In this document: positions 7,267 through 13,022 of the stretch, piece by piece
Layout of the letters: each line of letters begins with the position of its first letter
Position numbering within the stretch: the stretch's first letter is position 1
Assembly: GCA_002341815.1 (NCBI GenBank)
Contig: DDOT01000017.1
Coordinates: 275-13,296, forward strand
DNA: 13,022 bases
Reading direction: 5' to 3'
Origin: Thiobacillus sp. UBA2487
Lineage (GTDB): Bacteria > Pseudomonadota > Gammaproteobacteria > Burkholderiales > Sulfuriferulaceae
Program-made: the position numbers and the translations under genes
Notes under the pieces: model-generated
The model's input: only the letters and a program-made list of their open reading frames with translations
What the model was told of the DNA's origin: nothing
The model's database searches: none

Positions 7267-8190
7267 ATGCGCGTTGTATTTGCGGGAACGCCCGAGTTTG
7301 CCGGGATTGCGTTGCAAGCGATTGTCCAGGCTGGGCATGATGTCGTTGCGGTGCTTACCCAGCCAGATCGTCCGTCCGGTCGGGGTATGAAACTGCAGTC
7401 GAGTGCGGTTAAACAACTGGCGATCCGTCTTGGGTTGCCGGTATGGCAACCGGGCAGTCTGAAAGATCCGGCAATACAGACCGATCTTGCCGGTTTGAGC
7501 ATGGATGTCATGGTGGTGGCGGCGTATGGACAGCTTTTGCCGCAGGTAGTGCTGGATATGCCGCGTTTGGGTTGTCTGAACATTCATGCGTCGCTGTTAC
7601 CGCGATGGCGTGGTGCTGCGCCTATTCATCGTGCGATTGCGGCTGGCGACCGCCAAACCGGTATTTGTATCATGCAAATGGACGCCGGACTGGACACGGG
7701 GGCAATCTGTGCCTCGGTTGCCACGCCGATTTTGCCGGAGGATACCACCGGCCGTTTGCATGACCGTTTGGCGCAATTGGGTGGCGAGTTGATTGTGACA
7801 AGCTTGGCACAGGCGATGGAAGGCCGGTTGACTTGCATCGCGCAGCCGGTAGACGGGGTTACTTACGCGGCAAAAATCAGCCGCGCCGATGCGCGTATCG
7901 ATTGGCAGCAACCCGCTGCGGTTTTACAGCGCTTGGTGCGTGCACTCGATCCTGCCCCTGGGGCATACGCGCTGTGGCACGATCAACCGCTGAAGTGCTG
8001 GGAGGCTGCGGTGGTGGATGGGGATGGGGTGCCGGGGCAAATCATGCGTGCCGATGCGAATGGCATTGTGGTGGCGTGTGGGGAACGCGCATTGCAGATC
8101 ACCCAGTTGCAGGCGGCCGGTGGCAAGCGGCTTAGCGCGGCTCAGTTGCTGAGTGGCCACTCACTTTCGGTCGGGGATCGGTTGGCGTAG
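7267..8190 (+). CDS. fmt: Methionyl-tRNA formyltransferase
   Basis: This enzyme transfers a formyl group from 10-formyltetrahydrofolate to initiator Met-tRNA. The 307 residues are close to the usual 310-315. The N-terminal formyltransferase Rossmann domain (about 1-180) carries the catalytic triad Asn105, His107 and Asp143 within [18 protein letters not shown] and AGLDTGAI. The [12 protein letters not shown] block (109-120) is the folate-enzyme signature. The C-terminal OB-fold domain (about 205-300), which binds tRNA, is complete. The gene is coupled to def by an 11-nt gap. Its last ten codons are antisense to the end of the lipoprotein gene, yet the C-terminus ([11 protein letters not shown]) looks normal for the family, so Fmt itself seems unaffected. 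Confidence 0.98.
   Translation: MRVVFAGTPEFAGIALQAIVQAGHDVVAVLTQPDRPSGRGMKLQSSAVKQLAIRLGLPVWQPGSLKDPAIQTDLAGLSMDVMVVAAYGQLLPQVVLDMPRLGCLNIHASLLPRWRGAAPIHRAIAAGDRQTGICIMQMDAGLDTGAICASVATPILPEDTTGRLHDRLAQLGGELIVTSLAQAMEGRLTCIAQPVDGVTYAAKISRADARIDWQQPAAVLQRLVRALDPAPGAYALWHDQPLKCWEAAVVDGDGVPGQIMRADANGIVVACGERALQITQLQAAGGKRLSAAQLLSGHSLSVGDRLA
8150..8163. repeat. 14-bp perfect palindrome at the converging gene ends
   Basis: TGAGTGGCCACTCA reads the same on both strands. It lies inside the end of fmt and contains the stop codon of the lipoprotein gene. It has no loop and no T-run, so it is not a standard terminator; it could be a protein-binding site or chance. Confidence 0.35.
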
Positions 8191-8790
8191 TGGCTGGCTG
8201 CACGCTGACGCTTGTTGGCTTACCCATGCGGTCAGTTGGTCCAGCAATACTTGGTTGGCTTGCGTGAGCGCTGCGGCGGCGGCTGTGCCATTGTAGCGCT
8301 GTGCCGGAGCGGTGGCACGAAAGGTGTGTCGTGCCAATAATTGCTGATCAGGAAAGCGGTACAGGGTGGCACGCACGCTAACCATCGCTTGTCCGGGTTG
8401 CGTATCAGTGTTGTGGTACCAATCTAATAATACGGTTTCCAGATCGCACTGTTCATTGCCCGGCGCATAGGCGTCCAATACGCCTGCCAAGCCCGGAAGG
8501 TGGTCCAGACGACGCAACAGCAGTTCATGAAAACGACTGGCCGGCAATTCACTCCACCGGGTGTATTGGTAATGTCCGCGCTGCCCCGTCGATGTGCCGA
8601 ATACCAGATCAATCCGATTGTCGTAGCTGGTCGACTCGGTGACCAGCATGCGCATGACCGGTGCGTTGGCTGTTTTGCCGGTCGAGCCGGTCAGGATCGC
8701 CGGTCGATCTTCCAATTGCCAGGTCTGATGGGTGTTGGCACAGCCGGACAGTAGCAGGCATGACAGTATCATCTTTGGCAGATGCTTCAT
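8161..8790 (-). CDS. ABC transporter auxiliary lipoprotein (DUF330/PqiC-like)
   Basis: This is probably the outer-membrane lipoprotein partner of the MCE transporter encoded just upstream. I place the start at 8790 rather than the longer in-frame option at 8829: the ATG has GGAG 6 nt upstream, and the resulting 209-residue protein begins with a proper lipoprotein signal ([17 protein letters not shown]) with the lipobox LSGC and acylated Cys17. Ala18-Asn19 after the cysteine, not Asp, suggests outer-membrane sorting. [20 protein letters not shown] and the following region match the ABC_trans_aux (DUF330) family pattern. Relatives such as PqiC pair with MCE proteins. It begins one base after the MCE gene stop. 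Its last nine residues are encoded antisense to fmt. Confidence 0.85.
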   Translation of the reverse strand: MKHLPKMILSCLLLSGCANTHQTWQLEDRPAILTGSTGKTANAPVMRMLVTESTSYDNRIDLVFGTSTGQRGHYQYTRWSELPASRFHELLLRRLDHLPGLAGVLDAYAPGNEQCDLETVLLDWYHNTDTQPGQAMVSVRATLYRFPDQQLLARHTFRATAPAQRYNGTAAAAALTQANQVLLDQLTAWVSQQASACSQPLRQPIPDRK

Positions 8791-8791
8791 G

Positions 8792-9724
8792 TTATTCTCC
8801 AGGCGCAGTTTGGTCACTGCCGTTGCCAAAGATTAGCGAGGCAGGCTGGTTTAAGCGACGGGTGGCTTCGCTTAGCTGATTTTCTCCTTGGTGTAAATCG
8901 TTAGTGATCTGGTTCATGTCTTGATGGCTGGTAGCGAGCAAAATTTGGAGTTGACCTGACAATAACAGGGCTTGCCGATTGACGCTGTCCAATACGAGGT
9001 CCGTGTGCTGCAGCGCGGTTTGTGTCTGGTCGGCCAAACCGGCGAAGCGTTGATTGAAATGTTCGCTGGTGGCGTACAAGCTGTCCGAGGTTTGGTCAAA
9101 CGAGTCTGCTGCACGGTGGATACTGGACAAGGTTTGCAGCATGTCCTGCTGGTTGGCCGCCAAGGCGCTGCTGACCGTTGCCAGGTTTTTTAAGCTGGTG
9201 CTTAACGCACTCAGGTTGGCCGGACTGAGCATCTGGTTAATGCCATCCAGCATTTGGGCGGTTTTTTGTGAGATCTGGGTGAGGTTGGTGGTGACTTTTT
9301 CCAGATCCGAGCTGCCTTCGCTGATAATCGGCCAAGGCGGTGTGGCGCCGGGGATTAGTAGCGGTGAATTGCCGGGTGGCGTATCGATTTCAATGGCCGC
9401 CAATCCGGTGACAATGTTGCGTTGCACCACGGCATGACTGGAAATATGGATCGGGGTGGCGGGATTGATCTTGATATCCACGCGGACAGCGTTGTGCCCA
9501 CCGGGTGCAAAGGCATAGTTGCTGACCTCGCCGACCTTGATGCCGCGCAGTTTGACCGGACTGTTGATGTCCAGTCCATCCATGGATTGGTTGCGAAAGT
9601 AGATGGTGTAGTGGGCATAAGCAATCTGGCTGCCGCCAGCCAACCAGACCAAACCGGCCAGCATCAGCAGGCTGACGGCAACAATCAGGCTGCCAGCCAG
9701 AATGTATCGGGCTTCATTTTCCAT
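8792..9724 (-). CDS. MCE-domain lipid transport protein (MlaD family)
   Basis: This inner-membrane-anchored periplasmic protein should form the lipid-binding ring of the ABC transporter. With the start at 9724 it has 310 residues: one N-terminal transmembrane helix (about 7-28), a single MCE domain (about 36-115) with the conserved SPVKLRGIKVGEV core, a linker with TPPWPIISEGSSDLEKV, and a long helical C-terminus (about 140-290) rich in polar heptads. The end carries RLNQPASLIFG, a tail motif common in this family. The 9724 start makes a TGATG overlap with the ATPase stop and puts the transmembrane helix at the correct N-terminal position; the ATG at 9778 would add 18 basic residues that merely re-read the ATPase gene. 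The long helix separates it from short MlaD (about 180 residues). Confidence 0.92.
   Translation of the reverse strand: MENEARYILAGSLIVAVSLLMLAGLVWLAGGSQIAYAHYTIYFRNQSMDGLDINSPVKLRGIKVGEVSNYAFAPGGHNAVRVDIKINPATPIHISSHAVVQRNIVTGLAAIEIDTPPGNSPLLIPGATPPWPIISEGSSDLEKVTTNLTQISQKTAQMLDGINQMLSPANLSALSTSLKNLATVSSALAANQQDMLQTLSSIHRAADSFDQTSDSLYATSEHFNQRFAGLADQTQTALQHTDLVLDSVNRQALLLSGQLQILLATSHQDMNQITNDLHQGENQLSEATRRLNQPASLIFGNGSDQTAPGE
8797..8800 (-). promoter_or_regulatory. Ribosome-binding site that sets the lipoprotein start
   Basis: GGAG on the minus strand lies 6 nt before the ATG at 8790 and inside the end of the MCE gene. It favours the lipobox-bearing start over the upstream ATG at 8829, which would add 13 residues in front of the signal peptide. 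Confidence 0.75.
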
Positions 9725-10503
9725 CAACGGTCTCCGTTGGGCATAGGGTTGCGGCTGGCGAAATAGGCGCGTAGCCAAGGGTCGTCAAGTTGGCGCACGG
9801 TGTCGAGAGGTCCTTCCCCCAGCACCTTGCCGTCTGCCAGCACAATAATCCGGTCGGTAATCGACAGCAGTGTATCGATATCGTGGGTGATGATCAATGC
9901 AGTCAGGCCGAGGTTGTCGCACAAGGTGCGCAACAGTTGATCGAAACTACGCGCCGATACCGGATCCAGTCCCGATGTCGGTTCATCCAGAAACAGCAGC
10001 TCGGGGTCAAGTGCCAGCGCGCGCGCCAACGCTGCGCGTTTACGCATCCCGCCGGATAGCTCGTCAGGTAATTTGTCGCCGGCCAGTGCAGGCAGCCCAA
10101 CCATCGACAGTTTCAATCGTGCCAAATCCAGGCAGGTATTGCGTGGCAAACGGGCATGTTCAAATAACGGGGTGGCAATGTTTTGCAACACAGTCAAATT
10201 GGAAAACAGCGCGCCATCTTGAAACAGCATGCCAATGCGTTGGCGCAATTGCGCCAGTTGTCCATTCCTTGCTGCTGCGCGGATGTCTTCTCCGAACAGC
10301 ATGGCTTGTCCGGCACTGGGGTTCAGCAAGCCGGTGAGTACCTTCAGCAATACCGATTTGCCGGTGCCGCTGCCACCGATCAACGCGGTTATTTCGCCTT
10401 GCTGGACGCGCATGCTGACATCGCGATGGATGGTTTGTCCTCCCAGTCGCGTCTCAATATGGCGCGCTTCGACGAGGATGGTGGGCGTTATAGATTGAGC
10501 CAT
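9724..10503 (-). CDS. Lipid ABC transporter ATPase (MlaF family)
   Basis: This cytoplasmic subunit powers the MCE transporter. All nucleotide-binding motifs are intact in its 259 residues: Walker A GGSGTGKS (43-50), Q-loop Gln95, signature LSGGM (149-153), Walker B LLFLDEP (169-175) with Glu174, and switch His207 (ITHD). The MlaF-type features LFQDGALFSNLTV (93-105) and LSGGMRKRAALARA favour the MCE-linked subfamily over amino-acid importers. The start at 10503 overlaps the permease stop by 16 nt and no nearer start suits; the stop overlaps the MCE start as TGATG. The gene order permease, ATPase, MCE, lipoprotein differs from the mlaFEDCB order of Escherichia coli, so I do not assign the symbol mlaF. 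Confidence 0.95.
   Translation of the reverse strand: MAQSITPTILVEARHIETRLGGQTIHRDVSMRVQQGEITALIGGSGTGKSVLLKVLTGLLNPSAGQAMLFGEDIRAAARNGQLAQLRQRIGMLFQDGALFSNLTVLQNIATPLFEHARLPRNTCLDLARLKLSMVGLPALAGDKLPDELSGGMRKRAALARALALDPELLFLDEPTSGLDPVSARSFDQLLRTLCDNLGLTALIITHDIDTLLSITDRIIVLADGKVLGEGPLDTVRQLDDPWLRAYFASRNPMPNGDR
9725..9739 (-). promoter_or_regulatory. Hairpin holding the MCE gene ribosome-binding site
   Basis: CAACGG-AGA-CCGTTG is a perfect 6-bp inverted repeat with a 3-nt loop, ending directly at the MCE gene ATG (9724). The Shine-Dalgarno GGAG (9732-9735) lies half in the stem and half in the loop. The stop codon of the ATPase gene (9724-9726) overlaps its base, so a ribosome finishing the ATPase would open it. 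This suggests translational coupling. Confidence 0.55.
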
Positions 10504-11606
10504 GCCAGACTAACCGCGACAAACGCATTAATCAGAATGATGGCCACGATGCTTTCAACGACGGTGGCGGTGGTGGACAGGCCGATGCTGCGCGCATTGC
10601 GTTCGACCTTAAGGCCGGTATGGCAAGCGATCAGCCCGATAAAAATGCCAAATAACGGGGCTTTGGCTAACCCAATGATGACCGTGCGTGGCGTAATCGC
10701 GCTGTTGACCCGATCCATAAACATGGCCACCGGAATATCCAGTTGCAGTTTGGCCACCAGCATGCTGCCGGCTATGCCCGCCAGATCGCCGATAAACACC
10801 AGCAGTGGCAGGGCGATGACCAGCGCGATCAGGCGGGGGATGATCAACACCGTCCAAGGCGATAAGCCAAGCACACGAATGGCATCGATTTCCTCATCAA
10901 AGATCATGGTGCCGAGTTGGGCGGTAATGGCCGACCCGCTGCGACCGGCCACCAGAATCGCCACCAGCACCGGCGATAACTCACGGCAAATGGCCAGCGT
11001 GGTGCCGTCCACCACATATATGTTCGCGCCGTATTGCAGGGCTTGTCGGCCTAACAAATAAGTGAATACCACCCCCAGCAGAAACATCATCAGGCTGACC
11101 AAACCGATGGCTTTTACAAATACATCATCCAGTTGAGCAAAGGTTTCTATTGGACGAAACCGGCCGGGTTGTCGCACGATGCCCAATATTTCTTCGCCAA
11201 CATGGCCAATCATGCGCAGGCTGTCACCGGCATGACCGGCCATGCGATGCGAAAACGCCCCCAACCTTGCTAACCAGTCGCGCGTTTTTGGGCGGGCAGG
11301 TGCGGTGCCGGGGTGGTGTTGTTGTACCAGTTGCAAAATGGCTTGGGTATCTTGATTCAGATGTTGCCACATCGTATTGGAAGGTGTGCCGCCATGCCGG
11401 GATAACAGATTCAACAGCAGCCATGCCCCACTGGGGTCCAGCGAATTTAATTGACTGGCATCCAGACGAATCTGCCGAGTCGTTGAAACCGGCAAATGCG
11501 CGGGCCAGTCCGGAAAATGCCCGGCTTGCGCCAGTCGCCAATCGCCCGATACCGCAAGGTCTATGCCATGCTCAGAAGCGATTCCTTGCAACAATGGGGG
11601 GTTCAT
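10488..11606 (-). CDS. STAS-fused lipid ABC transporter permease (MlaE family)
   Basis: This is the membrane subunit of the MCE transporter. I start it at 11606, where the ATG overlaps the metW stop as ATGA, giving 372 residues; the longer reading to 11720 only re-reads metW. Residues 14-95 form a STAS domain resembling MlaB, with the diagnostic LDASQLNSLDPSGAWLL strand-loop-helix (48-64) and Ser59 at the site usually Ser or Thr. Residues 125-372 are the MlaE permease, with hydrophobic segments near 162-184, 247-275, 308-328 and 347-370. The family motif AGRSGSAITAQLGT with FDEEIDAIRVLG spans 220-247. MlaB is a separate subunit in the classical system; here it is fused. The start has only a weak ribosome-binding site, so it is probably coupled to metW. 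Confidence 0.93.
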   Translation of the reverse strand: MNPPLLQGIASEHGIDLAVSGDWRLAQAGHFPDWPAHLPVSTTRQIRLDASQLNSLDPSGAWLLLNLLSRHGGTPSNTMWQHLNQDTQAILQLVQQHHPGTAPARPKTRDWLARLGAFSHRMAGHAGDSLRMIGHVGEEILGIVRQPGRFRPIETFAQLDDVFVKAIGLVSLMMFLLGVVFTYLLGRQALQYGANIYVVDGTTLAICRELSPVLVAILVAGRSGSAITAQLGTMIFDEEIDAIRVLGLSPWTVLIIPRLIALVIALPLLVFIGDLAGIAGSMLVAKLQLDIPVAMFMDRVNSAITPRTVIIGLAKAPLFGIFIGLIACHTGLKVERNARSIGLSTTATVVESIVAIILINAFVAVSLAWLNL

Positions 11607-12181
11607 CTGCGCCTGAACCGATAAATGGCCAGGCTGCCGGTCAGGTTGCGTAACCAGTTCACCTTGCGCGCTCCGGTCATGACAACGCGCTCCAGTATTT
11701 CGATACCCAGATTGTCGCACAAGGTTTCAAAATCATGCATGGTACACAGATGCACGTTCGGGGTATCGTACCACTGGTAAGGCAGGTCTTCCGAGACCGG
11801 CATGTGACCTTGCAGGATTTGCCAGCGGTTTTTCCAGTAACCAAAATTAGGAAAGGTGACAATGCCCTCACGGCCCACGCGCAGCAATTCGCGCAGGATG
11901 GCTTCGGTGTTGTGTACGGCCTGTAAGGTTTGTGATAACACGATGTGATCGAAACTGCCGGAGTCAAATTCAGCCAATCCGGCCTCCAGATCGCGCTGAA
12001 TGACGTTCACACCATTGCGTATGCAGCCAATGATGCGGTCTTCCGCTATTTCCACGCCATAGCCGTGAATTTGCCGCGTTTCTTGCAGGTATTTGAGCAA
12101 TTCTCCATTGCCGCAGCCCAAATCGAGCACGCGGGAGCCCGGTTGTATCCAACCGGCGATGGTTTGCAGGTCGTGGCGCAT
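11603..12181 (-). CDS. metW: Methionine biosynthesis protein MetW
   Basis: MetW is a methyltransferase-fold protein that partners MetX in methionine synthesis. The 192 residues are near the usual 195-200. The SAM-binding motif I is VLDLGCGNGELL (18-29), followed by YGVEIAEDRI (41-50) and the family-specific TFPNFGYWKNRW (109-120) and LPYQWYDTPNVHLCT (133-147). No methyl acceptor is established; in several Proteobacteria MetW is reported to be needed for the activity of MetX. The start overlaps the metX stop as TGATG, and the stop overlaps the permease start as ATGA, so translation of all three is likely linked. AGGA sits about 10 nt before the ATG. Confidence 0.97.
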   Translation of the reverse strand: MRHDLQTIAGWIQPGSRVLDLGCGNGELLKYLQETRQIHGYGVEIAEDRIIGCIRNGVNVIQRDLEAGLAEFDSGSFDHIVLSQTLQAVHNTEAILRELLRVGREGIVTFPNFGYWKNRWQILQGHMPVSEDLPYQWYDTPNVHLCTMHDFETLCDNLGIEILERVVMTGARKVNWLRNLTGSLAIYRFRRR

Positions 12182-13022
12182 CAGACGGATATCCTGTTCA
12201 TATAAGCGGCCACCAGTGCATGGTAATGCGGATCTGGCATCAGAAACGCATCATGGCCGTGGGTGGAGACGATTTCGGCGTAACTCACATCGCGGTTGTT
12301 GGCCAGCAACGCCTGCACGATTTCGCGCGAGCGTTCAGGGGCAAATCGCCAGTCGGTGGTGAATGAAATCACCAAAAACCGGGCGCGCACTGCTGCCAGA
12401 GCGGTTGCCAATTGATTACCCGGAATATGGTGTGCCGGATCGAAATAGTCGAGGGCTTTGGTCATCAGCAAGTAGGTATTGGCATCGAAGGCATCCGCGA
12501 ATTTATCGCCCTGGTAGCGCAGATAGGATTCGATTTCAAATTCCACATCGTAGCTATAGCTGAAATTGCCGCTGCGCAAAATGCGACCAAATTTGCTGCC
12601 CATTACATCATCCGACAGATAGGTGATGTGCCCCAGCATGCGTGCCAAGCGCAGGCCACGGCGCGGCGCAGTGTGGTGTGCATAATAATCACCGCCGTGG
12701 AAATCGGGGTCGGTCAGAATCGCCTGGCGCGCCACATCATTAAAGGCGATATTCTGTGCGGTGAGTTTGGGCGCGGCAGCGATCACCAAACAGTGGCGCA
12801 TGCGGTCGGGATAGCTCATGCTCCATTGCAACACCTGCATGCCGCCCAGCGAGCCGCCCACGATGGCGGCAAATTGCCGGATGCCCAAGCGGTCGGCCAG
12901 ACGTGCTTGCGCATGCACCCAGTCTTCGACGGTGACCATGGGAAACGCTGATCCCCACGGTTGACCGGTTTGCGGATGAATACTGGCCGGACCGGTTAAG
13001 CCGTGACATCCGCCTAAATTAT
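12181..13022 (-). CDS. metX: Homoserine O-acyltransferase MetX (5' end cut off)
   Basis: MetX acylates homoserine to start methionine synthesis from aspartate. The frame stays open to the window edge, so the N-terminus (perhaps 90-100 residues) lies outside. The visible part begins at [10 protein letters not shown], the conserved MetX block, encoded near 12990-13020. Counting from the internal Met at 12939, the alpha/beta-hydrolase triad is Ser30 in GGSLGGMQ, Asp196 in FTTDWRF and His229 in THGHDAF. MetX proteins paired with MetW in Proteobacteria often use succinyl-CoA rather than acetyl-CoA; I cannot decide the substrate from this sequence. It is the most upstream visible gene of the six-gene minus-strand operon. 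Confidence 0.96.
   Translation of the reverse strand, partial: NLGGCHGLTGPASIHPQTGQPWGSAFPMVTVEDWVHAQARLADRLGIRQFAAIVGGSLGGMQVLQWSMSYPDRMRHCLVIAAAPKLTAQNIAFNDVARQAILTDPDFHGGDYYAHHTAPRRGLRLARMLGHITYLSDDVMGSKFGRILRSGNFSYSYDVEFEIESYLRYQGDKFADAFDANTYLLMTKALDYFDPAHHIPGNQLATALAAVRARFLVISFTTDWRFAPERSREIVQALLANNRDVSYAEIVSTHGHDAFLMPDPHYHALVAAYMNRISV

Noticed and set aside
8150..8163. The palindrome as a bidirectional terminator
   Set aside because: It has no loop and no T-run on either side, so it cannot act as an ordinary intrinsic terminator; kept only as a low-confidence repeat.
9725..9778. Longer N-terminus for the MCE protein (start at 9778)
   Set aside because: It would add 18 residues from inside the ATPase gene ahead of the membrane anchor; the TGATG start with GGAG upstream is better.
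10183..11061. A 292-residue plus-strand open frame opposite the ATPase and permease genes
   Set aside because: It lies wholly antisense to two strongly supported genes, crosses their junction, has no domain or ribosome-binding site that I recognise, and has a low-complexity composition typical of a shadow frame.
11150..11653. A 167-residue plus-strand open frame opposite the permease and metW ends
   Set aside because: Antisense to the STAS-permease coding sequence, with no recognisable motif; a by-product of codon use.
11606..11720. Longer N-terminus for the permease (start at 11720)
   Set aside because: The extra 38 residues come from re-reading metW in another frame; the ATGA-coupled start at 11606 gives the expected STAS domain directly.
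53..13022. DNA uptake sequences, suggested by the presence of dprA
   Set aside because: I did not see copies of the Neisseria GCCGTCTGAA element. A single GAGTGCGGT in fmt (near 7401) resembles the Haemophilus core only by one isolated match.
1..13022. Mobile elements, CRISPR arrays, toxin-antitoxin or phage-defence genes
   Set aside because: All long frames are accounted for by recognisable core families, there are no spaced direct repeats of CRISPR type, no transposase motifs, and base composition looks even across genes.

Overview
This is a gene-dense bacterial chromosome segment of mid GC content, with thirteen protein genes and almost no free space. Only two gaps between genes are sizeable: 236 bp at 6516-6751 and 52 bp at 1436-1487. 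The gene content points to a Gram-negative proteobacterium: outer-membrane lipid transport with a lipoprotein, MetX-MetW, Fmt/Def, and a LysM-DprA-Smg-TopA block. Full-length topA directly behind smg and dprA, with a LysM gene divergent from def-fmt, is in my memory most like Betaproteobacteria. I cannot name a genus. I see no RNA genes, mobile elements or CRISPR arrays.

Layout. (1) Positions 53-6515, minus strand, read from 6515 downward: a secreted LysM protein, dprA (transformation ssDNA/RecA mediator), smg (DUF494, unknown role), topA (DNA topoisomerase I) and argH (last step of arginine synthesis). The gaps are 12, 9, 3 and 52 bp, so the first four are very likely one operon and argH may be its tail. 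(2) Positions 6516-6751: a divergent control region. It holds a consensus TATAAT box inside CGGTTA/TAACCG repeats and a nested inverted repeat of about 73 nt. (3) Positions 6752-8190, plus strand: def and fmt, the two enzymes of the N-formylmethionine cycle. (4) Positions 8161-13022, minus strand: metX (cut by the window end), metW, then a four-gene MCE-type lipid ABC transporter. The transporter consists of a permease with a fused STAS domain, an ATPase, a single-MCE-domain membrane protein, and an outer-membrane auxiliary lipoprotein. Every junction from metX to the MCE gene overlaps (TGATG, ATGA, 16 nt, TGATG), and the lipoprotein starts one base after the MCE stop codon. The six genes therefore look like one translationally coupled operon.

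The two converging operons collide. The last ten codons of fmt, including its stop, are the exact antisense of the last ten codons of the lipoprotein gene, and there is no visible terminator between them.

No gene here looks like a wholly undescribed system; most are recognisable housekeeping families. The points most worth a second look are the structured LysM/def intergenic region, the hairpin that holds the MCE gene's ribosome-binding site, the in-register tail overlap at fmt, and the joining of methionine-synthesis genes to a lipid transporter.
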